DNA of 7,297 nucleotides from an uncultured Gemmatimonadota bacterium (GCA_946887155.1 CAMPKM010000138.1:1-7297); one strand, 5' to 3'; shown: positions 1-7,270, numbered from the stretch's first letter. Program-made: numbers and translations. The notes: a model not told the origin generated them from the letters alone.

Positions 1-1
1 G

Positions 2-1771
2 TTTGATTACTCGGTTGCCACCAATGGAATCACGAACGCTCACCGACGAGACTTCATTTTTCACCTCGGTGTAACGCCCACTGGTGGACTCCGTGTATTT
101 GCGGACAACAATTCCGACCTGGCTGGTGTGCCAAACGCATTCATATTGGACCAGGCCGGAAGTGTCGAGATCACGACCGCCGGATGGTACAAGCTCCAGC
201 ACGTGTTCTATGACAACGCTGGTGTCTTGGCCGTCGATATGCGGCTGCTCAACAGCGGAGGCGCGGCACTTTTCAGCACAACCCGTTCTGATCCGTCAGA
301 CCAGATCGGCGTCACCGTTGGTGGAAACCGATACGGCTGGTTCGTTTTCAGCACGCGTTCGTTGGCGATTGACAATCACCGTCGTGCGACCGCGGCGCCT
401 CAGTCACCTGGTGACACGCATATCACGGTAACGCCCCTTTCCCCGGTCTTCGGAGTCAACAACGTCGTTGGAGTTCCTGCTGATGCGGCGCCAGGGTTCC
501 CGGGAGGCAGCTTTGCATCGAACGGCGTCGCGAAGTCGGACATGTACTTCACGCCGGAGGCGTTGTTCCAGGGGCGCGAGGTGACGGTCGGTCAGGTTGC
601 GCGGATGAGCTACTGGACCCGAATCGGCACCACTCACGTGGTCAATCCCGCCGATTGGTTCATGAACATCTACACGAAACCGTTCGCGGGTGACGTGTCG
701 ACACCGACCTGGTACGGTAGCCGATTCGGTACCGAGCCGTATTTCTCGGCGAACATCGCTGATCCAGCCAACACGTGGAACCTGTGGTCGACAAATCTCG
801 ACGCCAACACGCTCCGATTTTTTGAATCGACGCAGGGTGCGCCGGGGGCGAACTTCGGGAGCTACACGGACCCGGCGTGGGCGTTGTTCATTGCGTTCCC
901 CTCTCTCGGAACGTCCGTTCACCGCGCCAGTCAGGCGATCCTCTTCTTCTCCATTCAGACGGGGAGTGCGTGGGCGACTGGTTTCACCGGCCAGCTTGAC
1001 GGCCTACGGATCGAGTTGACGGATGGGTCGGTCGCAACGGTCAACTTTGAACCTGTGGACGAAGCACCTGTCGTCACGAACGTCGAAGTCACCCCCAACC
1101 CCGCGCCGTACACGACGGCCAGTTATGCGCTCACAGCAACAGCGAGCGATGACTTCGCAGTGACTTCGGCATCGTACACCGTGGATGGGGGGGCCGCGGT
1201 TGCCTTCTCATTCACCGCCGGCTCTCCTGTTGCGCTCAGCGCATCACTAGGCGCGCTTGCCGCCGGCGTACACGAGGTGTGTGTGACTGCCCAGGATGCG
1301 GCGCTCAACAGCAGCAACACCGAATGCACGCTGCTGGCCGTCTACGATCCGAGTGCTGGATTCGTTACCGGCGGAGGCTGGTTCACCTCTCCAGCCGGCG
1401 CCTATGTCCCAGACGCGCAGCTCACCGGTAAGGCGACGTTCGGGTTCGTGTCGAAGTATGTGAAGGGAAAGACCGAGCCAACCGGGAACACTTCGTTCGC
1501 TTTTCAAACAGCCACGCTGAGTTTTTCCAGCGATAGCTATCAATGGCTCGTGGTCAATCAGGCAGGAACGAACGCGCAGTTCAAAGGCGTAGGCATCCTG
1601 AATGGAGTGCCCGGCCACCAGTTCATGGTATGGGCCAAGGATGGTGATCCTGACACGTTCCGTATCAAGATCTCTGACCCGGGCGGGACGATCGTGTACG
1701 ACAACACACAGGATGGCGAGTTCGGCACCGAACTCGGTGGTGGGAGCATTTCAATCCACGTGCGGAAGTAG
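2..1771 (+). CDS. Secreted multidomain beta-sandwich protein with C-terminal post-COAP-1-type domain (5' end missing)
   Basis: The frame is open from the left edge, so the true start and any signal peptide lie outside; 589 residues are visible. Residues about 1-125 look like a concanavalin A/LamG-type lectin fold, with alternating hydrophobic strands ending in SLAIDN. Residues about 150-352 form a second beta-rich module rich in Trp, Tyr and Phe that closes with LDGLRIELTDGSVATVNFE. Residues about 355-449 resemble an Ig-like/HYR-type domain (PVVTNVEVTPNP start, ASDDFAVTSASYTVDGG). Residues about 453-589 start with FVTGGGWF and contain LTGKATFGFVSKY, FRIKISD and VVYDN-like TIVYDN. I recognise this as the module named post-COAP-1 in bacterial secreted proteins; its function is not known to me. 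There are only two cysteines, both in the Ig-like part (one in VHEVCVT, one in NTECTL), which could form a disulfide. Export is inferred from composition. Substrate and role are unknown; surface adhesion or polysaccharide binding are guesses. The gene ends 17 bases before a strong hairpin. Confidence 0.85.
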   Translation, partial: FDYSVATNGITNAHRRDFIFHLGVTPTGGLRVFADNNSDLAGVPNAFILDQAGSVEITTAGWYKLQHVFYDNAGVLAVDMRLLNSGGAALFSTTRSDPSDQIGVTVGGNRYGWFVFSTRSLAIDNHRRATAAPQSPGDTHITVTPLSPVFGVNNVVGVPADAAPGFPGGSFASNGVAKSDMYFTPEALFQGREVTVGQVARMSYWTRIGTTHVVNPADWFMNIYTKPFAGDVSTPTWYGSRFGTEPYFSANIADPANTWNLWSTNLDANTLRFFESTQGAPGANFGSYTDPAWALFIAFPSLGTSVHRASQAILFFSIQTGSAWATGFTGQLDGLRIELTDGSVATVNFEPVDEAPVVTNVEVTPNPAPYTTASYALTATASDDFAVTSASYTVDGGAAVAFSFTAGSPVALSASLGALAAGVHEVCVTAQDAALNSSNTECTLLAVYDPSAGFVTGGGWFTSPAGAYVPDAQLTGKATFGFVSKYVKGKTEPTGNTSFAFQTATLSFSSDSYQWLVVNQAGTNAQFKGVGILNGVPGHQFMVWAKDGDPDTFRIKISDPGGTIVYDNTQDGEFGTELGGGSISIHVRK

Positions 1772-1788
1772 CGATTGCATCAACGCAT

Positions 1789-1829
1789 CACGAAGAAGGG
1801 GTACCCCTCGCGGGTACCCTTTTTTCGTG
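1789..1829 (+). terminator. Intrinsic terminator hairpin after the post-COAP-1 protein gene
   Basis: The arms at 1789-1806 and 1812-1829 pair over 18 positions (16 Watson-Crick and two G-U) around the 5-base loop CTCGC. The core is the self-complementary octamer GGGTACCC, present in both arms. The run TTTTTT at 1820-1825 lies in the 3' arm directly after the GC-rich core, so the inner 8-bp stem followed by the T tract already satisfies a rho-independent terminator for the + strand. On the minus strand the tract after the core is CCTTCTTC, so terminating activity there should be weaker. It begins 17 bases after the upstream stop codon and ends 51 bases before the lhr start, which separates the two transcription units. 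Confidence 0.85.
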
Positions 1830-1880
1830 TTTGCCGGCCTGCGCGAAGAAGTGAGTTCTCGCGAGTGTAACTTTCAGTGC

Positions 1881-4800
1881 ATGGGCAGCCACCCGCTTGA
1901 CGCATTTCATCCTCTGGTTCATCGCTGGTTTGACGAGGAACTTGGCGAGCCGTCGCGGCCGCAGCTTCAGGGATGGCCGGCGATTGCCAGCGGTGACGAC
2001 ACACTGATCCTCGCCCCCACCGGCACGGGGAAGACTCTCACCGCGTTCCTCTATGAACTGAACGCCCTCATCACCGAGGGTCAGGAGCGACCACTCGCCA
2101 ACGCGATACATCTATTGTATGTGTCGCCGCTCAAGGCGCTCAGCAATGACATCCAGCGCAACCTCGAGCTGCCCCTGGCGCAGCTGAAACAGCGGTTTGC
2201 GGCAGCACACGAGGACTTTCCCGAGATTCGTGTGGCCGTGCGTACGGGAGATACGCCCTCGTCCGCGCGCGCAAAGATGCTGCGCAAGACGCCGCACATC
2301 CTCATCACCACGCCGGAATCACTACACATCCTGCTGACCAGTGCCAGGAGCCGCACGATGTTCAGCAGCCTGCGCGCGGTGATCATCGACGAAATTCACG
2401 CGGTGGCCGGCACCAAGCGCGGCGCCCACCTCGCCTTGACGCTCGAGCGACTCGCCAGCGTCTCGCCGGCGCCACCGCAGCGCATCGGCCTCTCCGCTAC
2501 GCAACGTCCGCTCGACGAGATCGCCCGCTTCCTCGGCGGCTGCGACATAAAAGGGGTCAGACACCATTCCGTTTCGACGAGAGAAACAGCGTCTGACCCC
2601 GTTTTTCGGCCGGTGACGATCGTCGATTGTGGTCTCGTCAAGCAGATGGACGTGTCCATCGTGTCGCCGGTCGATGATCTGGCGCACGTGGACGGCACGG
2701 TCTGGACATCGGTCGTCCCCCTCGTGCTCGAGCGGATCCGAAGCGCCCGCACGACGCTCGTGTTCGTGAACAATCGGGCACAGGCGGAGAAGATCGCGGG
2801 TAAGGTCAACACGCTCGCCGGTTCGGAAGTCGCCCTGCCGTATCACGGCTCGCTCTCCCGCGAGCGCAGGCAAATGCTCGAATCGCAACTCAAGGCCGGC
2901 GAGTTGCGCGCGCTCGTCTCCACGAGTTCGCTCGAACTCGGCATCGACATCGGGTCGGTCGACCTCGTCGTGCAATTGCAAAGTCCAAAGCGCGTGTCGG
3001 CGGCGCTGCAGCGCGTGGGGCGTGCCGGTCACTCGCTCGACGCGGTGAGTCGAGGCGTGTTCGTGCCGACGTTCCGGGATGATGCACTGGAACAGCTGGC
3101 GATCGTGCATGCGATGCAGACCGGCGACGTGGAGCCGACGCGCGTGGTGCAGAATCCGCTCGACGTGCTCGCGCAACTCATCGTCGCCATGGTGGCGTCG
3201 GACGAACCGGAGTGGACGTCATCGGCGCTGTACGACTTTGTCCGTCGCGCCTATCCGTTCCATGGTCTCTCCCGCGCGGCATTCGATGAAACCGTGTCGA
3301 TGCTTTCCGGCAAGTATCCGGCGGACGTCGCATCGGAGCTGGACGCACGGATCTTCTGGGATCGAACCTCCGACGTGTTGTCGCCAACGCGCGGGGCGCG
3401 CATGGTCGCCACGATCTCCGGTGGAACCATCCCCGATCGCGGTCTCTATACCGTGCACCTTCCCGACAAGACGCGGCTCGGCGAACTGGACGAAGAGTTC
3501 GTGCACGAATCGCGCGTCGGCGACGTGTTCCAGCTCGGGTCTTCGACGTGGCGATTTCGTTCGATCGAACACGATCGCGTCGTGGTCGTGCCGGCGCCGG
3601 GCGCGCCAGCCCGGATGCCGTTCTGGAAGGGCGAATTCATGGCGCGTTCGTATCACATGAGAGATCGCGTGAGCGAGTTGCGCCGCAGGCTGGGTGATGC
3701 GGAAAGCGACGACCAGGTAGGCGCACTTCAGGCTGACTATCGCGCCGATGAACCGACGGTCCGTTCGCTGGTCAACTATGTGCATGAGCAGCGGTCCGTC
3801 GTCGGGAGCGTGCCTGACGACAAGATGCTCGTGCTCGAGTCATTCCGTGACGAAGTTGGCGGTGTGCGCATGGTGCTGCATGCACCGTTCGGCGGGCGCG
3901 TGAACGCTCCGTGGGGAATGGCACTTGGCCGGCGGATGCGCGAGCGGCTCGGCGTCGAGATCCCGGTCCAGACCACCGACGACGGCCTGATGTTGCGCTT
4001 ACCCGACCTTGGCGCACTGCCGCCGGTGGACGTGTTTCGTGGCCTGGGCTTTGATGAAGCCGAGCGAATCATCCTGGAGGAAGTCGGCGGCTCGTCGCTG
4101 TTCGGCGCGCGATTCCGGATGAATACGGCGCGCGCGCTGCTGCTGCCGCGTGGCAATCCCCGGCGGCGGATGCCGCTCTGGCTCCAGCGGTTGAAGGCAG
4201 CCGACCTGCTGCAGGCGGTACGCGAGTTTCCGTCGTTCCCGATCGTGGTCGAGACGTATCGCGACGTGCTGCAGGATGCGTTCGACATGGACGGCCTGCG
4301 CGACGTGCTCACCAGGCTGGCCACTGGGGCGTTAGGCATCCGGACGGTATCGACGGAAATCCCCTCGCCATTCGCGCGATCGCTGCAGTTCGGCTTCGTG
4401 ATGGAGTGGATGTACGGCGACGACACGCCCCGCGCCGAATCGCGGGCGGCGCTGCTGTCACTCGATCGCGCGTTGCTCGACGAGTTGATGGGAGGGCAGG
4501 GCGCTGATGAGACCACGCTCGAGGTGCTGGAGGAAGTTCTCGCGAAGCGGCGCGGGACGGCTGCCGGCTGGCAGGCACGCGACGCCGATGAGCTGGCGGT
4601 GCTCATCGATCGGGCCGGCGACGTGACGCAGGAAGAGCTCGAAGCCCGTGTTGCGCCGCGCGCTGAATGGCGGCGCGGCAGTCCAATCGAAGCCCTGTTG
4701 GAGAGCGGCCGGCTGGTCGCCATCGATCTGGGCGAAACGAGACGACGGTTCATCCTGGCCGATGCCTGGGCGCGTTATGCAGCGGCATTCGGCGACGTCA

Positions 4801-6524
4801 TGTCGGACGCGGTCTTTACGGGCACAGGCCTGGTCCGCCAGCCCGTCGACACGGTCATTCCCGGGCACCTGCGGCAGGCCAGCCTCAAGCCATCGGCGGC
4901 TCGACGGGAAATCGTCGCCCGCTTCCTCATGCTGTGTAGACCCGTTTCTTTGGCGGATATCCGTGCTCGTTATGTAGTCGACGAAGACTGGCTGCAAAGA
5001 CGTCTCGATGAATGGGAGCGGGCCCGCGTGCTGGTGCGCGGATCCTTCGGCCCCGACCGTGGCGTGGTGCGCTGGACGGCGCGCCGGTCACTGGAACGTG
5101 CGCGACGCCTCGAGCTGGCGCGGGCGCGGAAACAGATCGCGGCGGTACCCTTGCCGGCCTTCGCGCGGTTCATGCAACGGTGGCAGCACATGACGACAGA
5201 TGCCGTGCTCACGGGGAGCGATGGCACGGCTACCGCCATGCAGCAGCTCTACGGAATCGCGCGTCCCGCCGCGGCCTGGGAACGCGACTACCTTCCCGCT
5301 CGCGTAAAGCCGTATGACGCGTCCTCACTCAGCGCGCTCGCCGCGAGTGGACAGCTCGTGTGGACGGCGGAACCGACTCCGCCAAAAGGCGGAGCGGAGG
5401 TCGCAATTGCCGGTGCGATGGCGGCAGGCGTCAGCCGTATTCGGTTTTTCGAACGCGGCACCGGCCGTCTCTGGCTTGGTGCCCCTTCGGATGCCTTGCT
5501 CGGCGAACCCGCCCGGAAGGTTCTCGATGCGCTGCGACGCCTGGGTGCGTCGTTCACGAGCGACCTCGTCGCGGCCACGTCGTTAGGCCCGCAGCGGTTG
5601 CGCGACGCGTTGCGTGAATTGGTCGGTGCGGGTCTCGTCACGAATGACACCGTGGAAGCAATGCGCGATGTCATCCGGCATCGACCAGCCTTTCCATCGC
5701 GACGGCCGGACGAGCCCGACCCAGCCCGTTGGCTGCCTGACGACTTCACACCTTCACCTGACCGGCCGATCGTGCAGCGACGGCCAGACGTGCGACGACT
5801 GGCGCGATGGAAGCGTCCGGACCGGCCCGGCGTCGCCCAGTGGGGCGGCCGCTGGTCGCTGGTGCACACGCCCGGCTCGTCAGGCCTGGCCGACGCTGAT
5901 GAGACCGACCTTGCCGGCATGGTCGCGCGGCAGTGGCTTGCCCGCTACGGTGTCGTGTCGCGTGACTGGTGGCGTCGCGAGCGTCCGGCGGTGTCGTGGC
6001 GCGACATCTATCACGAGCTCAAGCGGATGGAATTCCGCGGCGATGTGCGTCGCGGCTATTTCGTTTCCGGTCTGGCGGGCGCGCAGTTTGCGTTGCCCGA
6101 TGCGGTGGAAATGTTGCGGGCGCCGGATCCGGAAGGAGCCGAGTCGCCGGTTGTGATGGCGACCTCGGATCCGGCGAATGTGTATTCGCTGGTACTCGCG
6201 GGGGTGAGCATCGATCCCCTGGCTCGTCCGCGAGGTCGCGGTGCGCACCTGGTCACGATCGGCGGCACGGTCATCGTGGCGTCAGAGTCCCGCGGCCGGA
6301 AGTTGTCCACTCGTGAAGGCGCCGATGCGTCCACGGTGCGGGCCGCGATCGACGCGCTGCTCGAGCGCCTAACGACTTCCCGCGGCCTCGAGCGGCGTCA
6401 GGACGTCATCGTCGAGACCATCAACGGCGAAACCGCCTCCGGCTCCGAGTGGGCACCCATGTTGCTGGGCGCCGGCTTCCGGAACGACGGGCGTGCCCTT
6501 CGCTACTACGCTCCCATTCGTTGA
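1881..6524 (+). CDS. lhr: Lhr family ATP-dependent DNA helicase, full length
   Basis: Superfamily 2 helicase of 1547 aa, close to the 1538 aa of E. coli Lhr. The family unwinds DNA and RNA-DNA hybrids 3'-to-5' and acts in cytosolic DNA repair. Visible motifs: PQLQGWP at 27-33 (Q-motif region), APTGTGKT at 45-52 (Walker A), TTPES at 143-147, DEIH at 170-173 (Walker B), SAT at 205-207, LVFVNNR at 293-299, YHGSLS at 321-326, STSSLELGIDIG at 347-358 and QRVGRAGH at 377-384. The Lhr signatures SGGTIPDRG, LGELDEE and PAPG..ARMPFWKGE follow. From about residue 905 a long C-terminal region with winged-helix-like stretches runs to the end; it includes GGRWSLV and GAQFALPD, as in E. coli Lhr. Residues about 221-242 are an extra segment encoded by a palindromic repeat. 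I chose ATG 1881 because MGSHPLDAFHPLVHRWF matches the usual family N-terminus. No good Shine-Dalgarno precedes it. GTG 1851 is an in-frame alternative, and the frame is open further upstream only through the terminator. It looks monocistronic. Confidence 0.95.
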   Translation: MGSHPLDAFHPLVHRWFDEELGEPSRPQLQGWPAIASGDDTLILAPTGTGKTLTAFLYELNALITEGQERPLANAIHLLYVSPLKALSNDIQRNLELPLAQLKQRFAAAHEDFPEIRVAVRTGDTPSSARAKMLRKTPHILITTPESLHILLTSARSRTMFSSLRAVIIDEIHAVAGTKRGAHLALTLERLASVSPAPPQRIGLSATQRPLDEIARFLGGCDIKGVRHHSVSTRETASDPVFRPVTIVDCGLVKQMDVSIVSPVDDLAHVDGTVWTSVVPLVLERIRSARTTLVFVNNRAQAEKIAGKVNTLAGSEVALPYHGSLSRERRQMLESQLKAGELRALVSTSSLELGIDIGSVDLVVQLQSPKRVSAALQRVGRAGHSLDAVSRGVFVPTFRDDALEQLAIVHAMQTGDVEPTRVVQNPLDVLAQLIVAMVASDEPEWTSSALYDFVRRAYPFHGLSRAAFDETVSMLSGKYPADVASELDARIFWDRTSDVLSPTRGARMVATISGGTIPDRGLYTVHLPDKTRLGELDEEFVHESRVGDVFQLGSSTWRFRSIEHDRVVVVPAPGAPARMPFWKGEFMARSYHMRDRVSELRRRLGDAESDDQVGALQADYRADEPTVRSLVNYVHEQRSVVGSVPDDKMLVLESFRDEVGGVRMVLHAPFGGRVNAPWGMALGRRMRERLGVEIPVQTTDDGLMLRLPDLGALPPVDVFRGLGFDEAERIILEEVGGSSLFGARFRMNTARALLLPRGNPRRRMPLWLQRLKAADLLQAVREFPSFPIVVETYRDVLQDAFDMDGLRDVLTRLATGALGIRTVSTEIPSPFARSLQFGFVMEWMYGDDTPRAESRAALLSLDRALLDELMGGQGADETTLEVLEEVLAKRRGTAAGWQARDADELAVLIDRAGDVTQEELEARVAPRAEWRRGSPIEALLESGRLVAIDLGETRRRFILADAWARYAAAFGDVMSDAVFTGTGLVRQPVDTVIPGHLRQASLKPSAARREIVARFLMLCRPVSLADIRARYVVDEDWLQRRLDEWERARVLVRGSFGPDRGVVRWTARRSLERARRLELARARKQIAAVPLPAFARFMQRWQHMTTDAVLTGSDGTATAMQQLYGIARPAAAWERDYLPARVKPYDASSLSALAASGQLVWTAEPTPPKGGAEVAIAGAMAAGVSRIRFFERGTGRLWLGAPSDALLGEPARKVLDALRRLGASFTSDLVAATSLGPQRLRDALRELVGAGLVTNDTVEAMRDVIRHRPAFPSRRPDEPDPARWLPDDFTPSPDRPIVQRRPDVRRLARWKRPDRPGVAQWGGRWSLVHTPGSSGLADADETDLAGMVARQWLARYGVVSRDWWRRERPAVSWRDIYHELKRMEFRGDVRRGYFVSGLAGAQFALPDAVEMLRAPDPEGAESPVVMATSDPANVYSLVLAGVSIDPLARPRGRGAHLVTIGGTVIVASESRGRKLSTREGADASTVRAAIDALLERLTTSRGLERRQDVIVETINGETASGSEWAPMLLGAGFRNDGRALRYYAPIR
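2549..2606. repeat. REP/MITE-like palindromic element inserted in frame inside lhr
   Basis: A perfect 10-bp inverted pair, GGGGTCAGAC at 2553-2562 and GTCTGACCCC at 2591-2600, is flanked by AAAA on the left and, after one unpaired G, by TTTTT on the right. Inside is a second short pair, GTTTC at 2571-2575 and GAAAC at 2583-2587. The element falls exactly where Lhr proteins normally pass from FLGG straight to RPVTIVD, so it adds about 22 residues (DIKGVRHHSVSTRETASDPVF plus an edge residue). Outer ends of the GGGGTCAGAC type are, from memory, common in dispersed REP-like repeats of environmental bacteria that are mobilised by REP-associated tyrosine transposases. No such transposase lies in this window, so that origin is an inference. 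Copy number elsewhere in the genome cannot be seen here. Confidence 0.75.
5377..5394. other. Small perfect hairpin within lhr coding sequence
   Basis: CTCCGCC at 5377-5383 and GGCGGAG at 5388-5394 form a 7-bp perfect stem around an AAAA loop. In the lhr frame it codes for part of TPPKGGA in what looks like a linker of the C-terminal region. There is no T tract, so it is not a terminator. It may be a chance palindrome in GC-rich coding DNA or the remnant of a very short repeat. Confidence 0.3.
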
Positions 6525-6529
6525 AATGG

Positions 6530-6599
6530 GGGACACACCACGTTTTTCACAGTTCGCTGCATCACCGGCGGGACGCAGTCGAAAAACGTGGTCTGTCCC
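6530..6599. repeat. Second REP/MITE-like palindromic element, between convergent lhr and DsbA-like genes
   Basis: The arms at 6530-6548 and 6581-6599 are 19 bases each and pair at 18 positions, with a single C-C mismatch at 6536/6593. The arms read inward from GGGACA..ACCACGTTTTTC on the left and outward as GAAAAACGTGGTCTGTCCC on the right, with a 32-base loop. The element starts 5 bases after the lhr stop codon and ends 8 bases before the stop codon of the opposing gene, so it fills nearly the whole 83-base convergent gap. The stable stem could act as a bidirectional barrier or protect the 3' ends of both mRNAs. The T and A runs lie inside the stem rather than after it, so a classical rho-independent terminator is not evident. 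The outer ends match those of the repeat inside lhr except for one base. Confidence 0.75.
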
Positions 6600-6607
6600 T
6601 TATGTCG

Positions 6608-7249
6608 CTAGCGTGTTACTGACGAGATCACCTGCTGAAAGATCTCGAATGGAACCGCGCCCGGGACTCGGCGACCGTTCACGAAGAACGTCGGCGTTCC
6701 GTTGATGCCTAACTGGCGCGCGAGGGCGGTGTGCTGCTGGATGCGTTTCGCAATGGCGGGATTCATCAGGCAGCGGCCGAAGACGGTGCGATCGAGTCCG
6801 AGCTGTCGCGCGTAGCCGTCGATGGTCACGCGGATGTTCTTCGAACCAATCCATTCCTTCCGCTTGAGATAGAGCAGGTCGTGCATGCGCCGGAACTCGC
6901 CCTGCTCGGCCGCGCATTCAGCCGCCTCGGCTACCTCGCGCGAATGTTTGAACATGCCCGTCACGAACGGAATCATCTTCATCCGCGCGATGCCCGGTTC
7001 GACATACGCGGTGCGCAACCGGGGCATCGTCTCGACGTTGAACTTCGCGCAGTAACTGCAGCCGAAATCGGCGAACTCGACGATGAACACGCCCGCTGCT
7101 GCTCCACCGATATCGTGCCCGATACCGGCGAGCGAAACACCACCGCCGCTCCGGTTCTGCGCGGCCGCGGGTCTCACCGCGAAGGAAAACGCGGCCAGCA
7201 CAAACGTCAGGGCAAGACAAAGTCTCGACATTCTCAGGCAATTCAGCAT
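6608..7249 (-). CDS. Exported DsbA-like thiol-disulfide oxidoreductase (thioredoxin fold)
   Basis: A 213-aa protein of the DsbA/BdbD-like Thioredoxin_4 type. It would oxidise or rearrange cysteine pairs in exported proteins. Residues about 7-31 form a Sec-type signal peptide: MSRL, hydrophobic core CLALTFVLAAFSFAV, then RPAAAQ with probable cleavage near AAA-Q. The mature part has strand GVFIVEFADF, active site CSYC at 64-67, and the cis-proline loop GTPTFFVNG with P186. Cysteines at 112 (AECAAEQGEF) and 160 (FGRCL) sit where many family members carry a second conserved pair. The XX dipeptide is Ser-Tyr rather than the more usual Pro-containing pair. ATG 7249 is taken as the start. An AAGGGA Shine-Dalgarno-like run is present at 7265-7270, but its 15-base spacing is long, and ATG 7231 would give a neater signal peptide. 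The gene converges on lhr and has no visible operon partner here. Confidence 0.9.
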   Translation of the reverse strand: MLNCLRMSRLCLALTFVLAAFSFAVRPAAAQNRSGGGVSLAGIGHDIGGAAAGVFIVEFADFGCSYCAKFNVETMPRLRTAYVEPGIARMKMIPFVTGMFKHSREVAEAAECAAEQGEFRRMHDLLYLKRKEWIGSKNIRVTIDGYARQLGLDRTVFGRCLMNPAIAKRIQQHTALARQLGINGTPTFFVNGRRVPGAVPFEIFQQVISSVTR

Positions 7250-7270
7250 CGGCTCGGAAACTAATCCCTT

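Noticed and set aside
84..431. Plus-strand open frame overlapping the start of the first gene
   Set aside because: It is out of frame with the continuous secreted-protein frame, which is open from the left edge, and its translation shows no domain-like pattern.
1602..1880. Possible 93-residue N-terminal extension of Lhr
   Set aside because: The extension would overlap the end of the upstream gene in another frame and read through a strong terminator hairpin. The family N-terminus begins at ATG 1881.
2322..3176. Minus-strand open frame of 284 codons opposite the helicase core
   Set aside because: It lies fully antisense to motifs III-VI of Lhr, is rich in Arg, His and Glu, and has no recognisable family or start context.
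3776..4753. Long minus-strand open frame (325 codons) opposite lhr
   Set aside because: It is antisense to conserved helicase sequence, and its translation is Ser/Arg/Pro-rich low-complexity text typical of GC-rich shadow frames. No domain is recognisable.
4331..6712. Scattered GTTAGGC / GCCTAAC heptamers that resemble integron attC cores
   Set aside because: They are isolated, unpaired at attC distances, and mostly encode ordinary conserved codons; no integrase or cassette structure is present.
6731..7264. Plus-strand open frame of 177 codons opposite the DsbA-like gene
   Set aside because: The minus-strand frame has a signal peptide, a CXXC active site and the cis-proline loop; the plus-strand frame is its antisense shadow.
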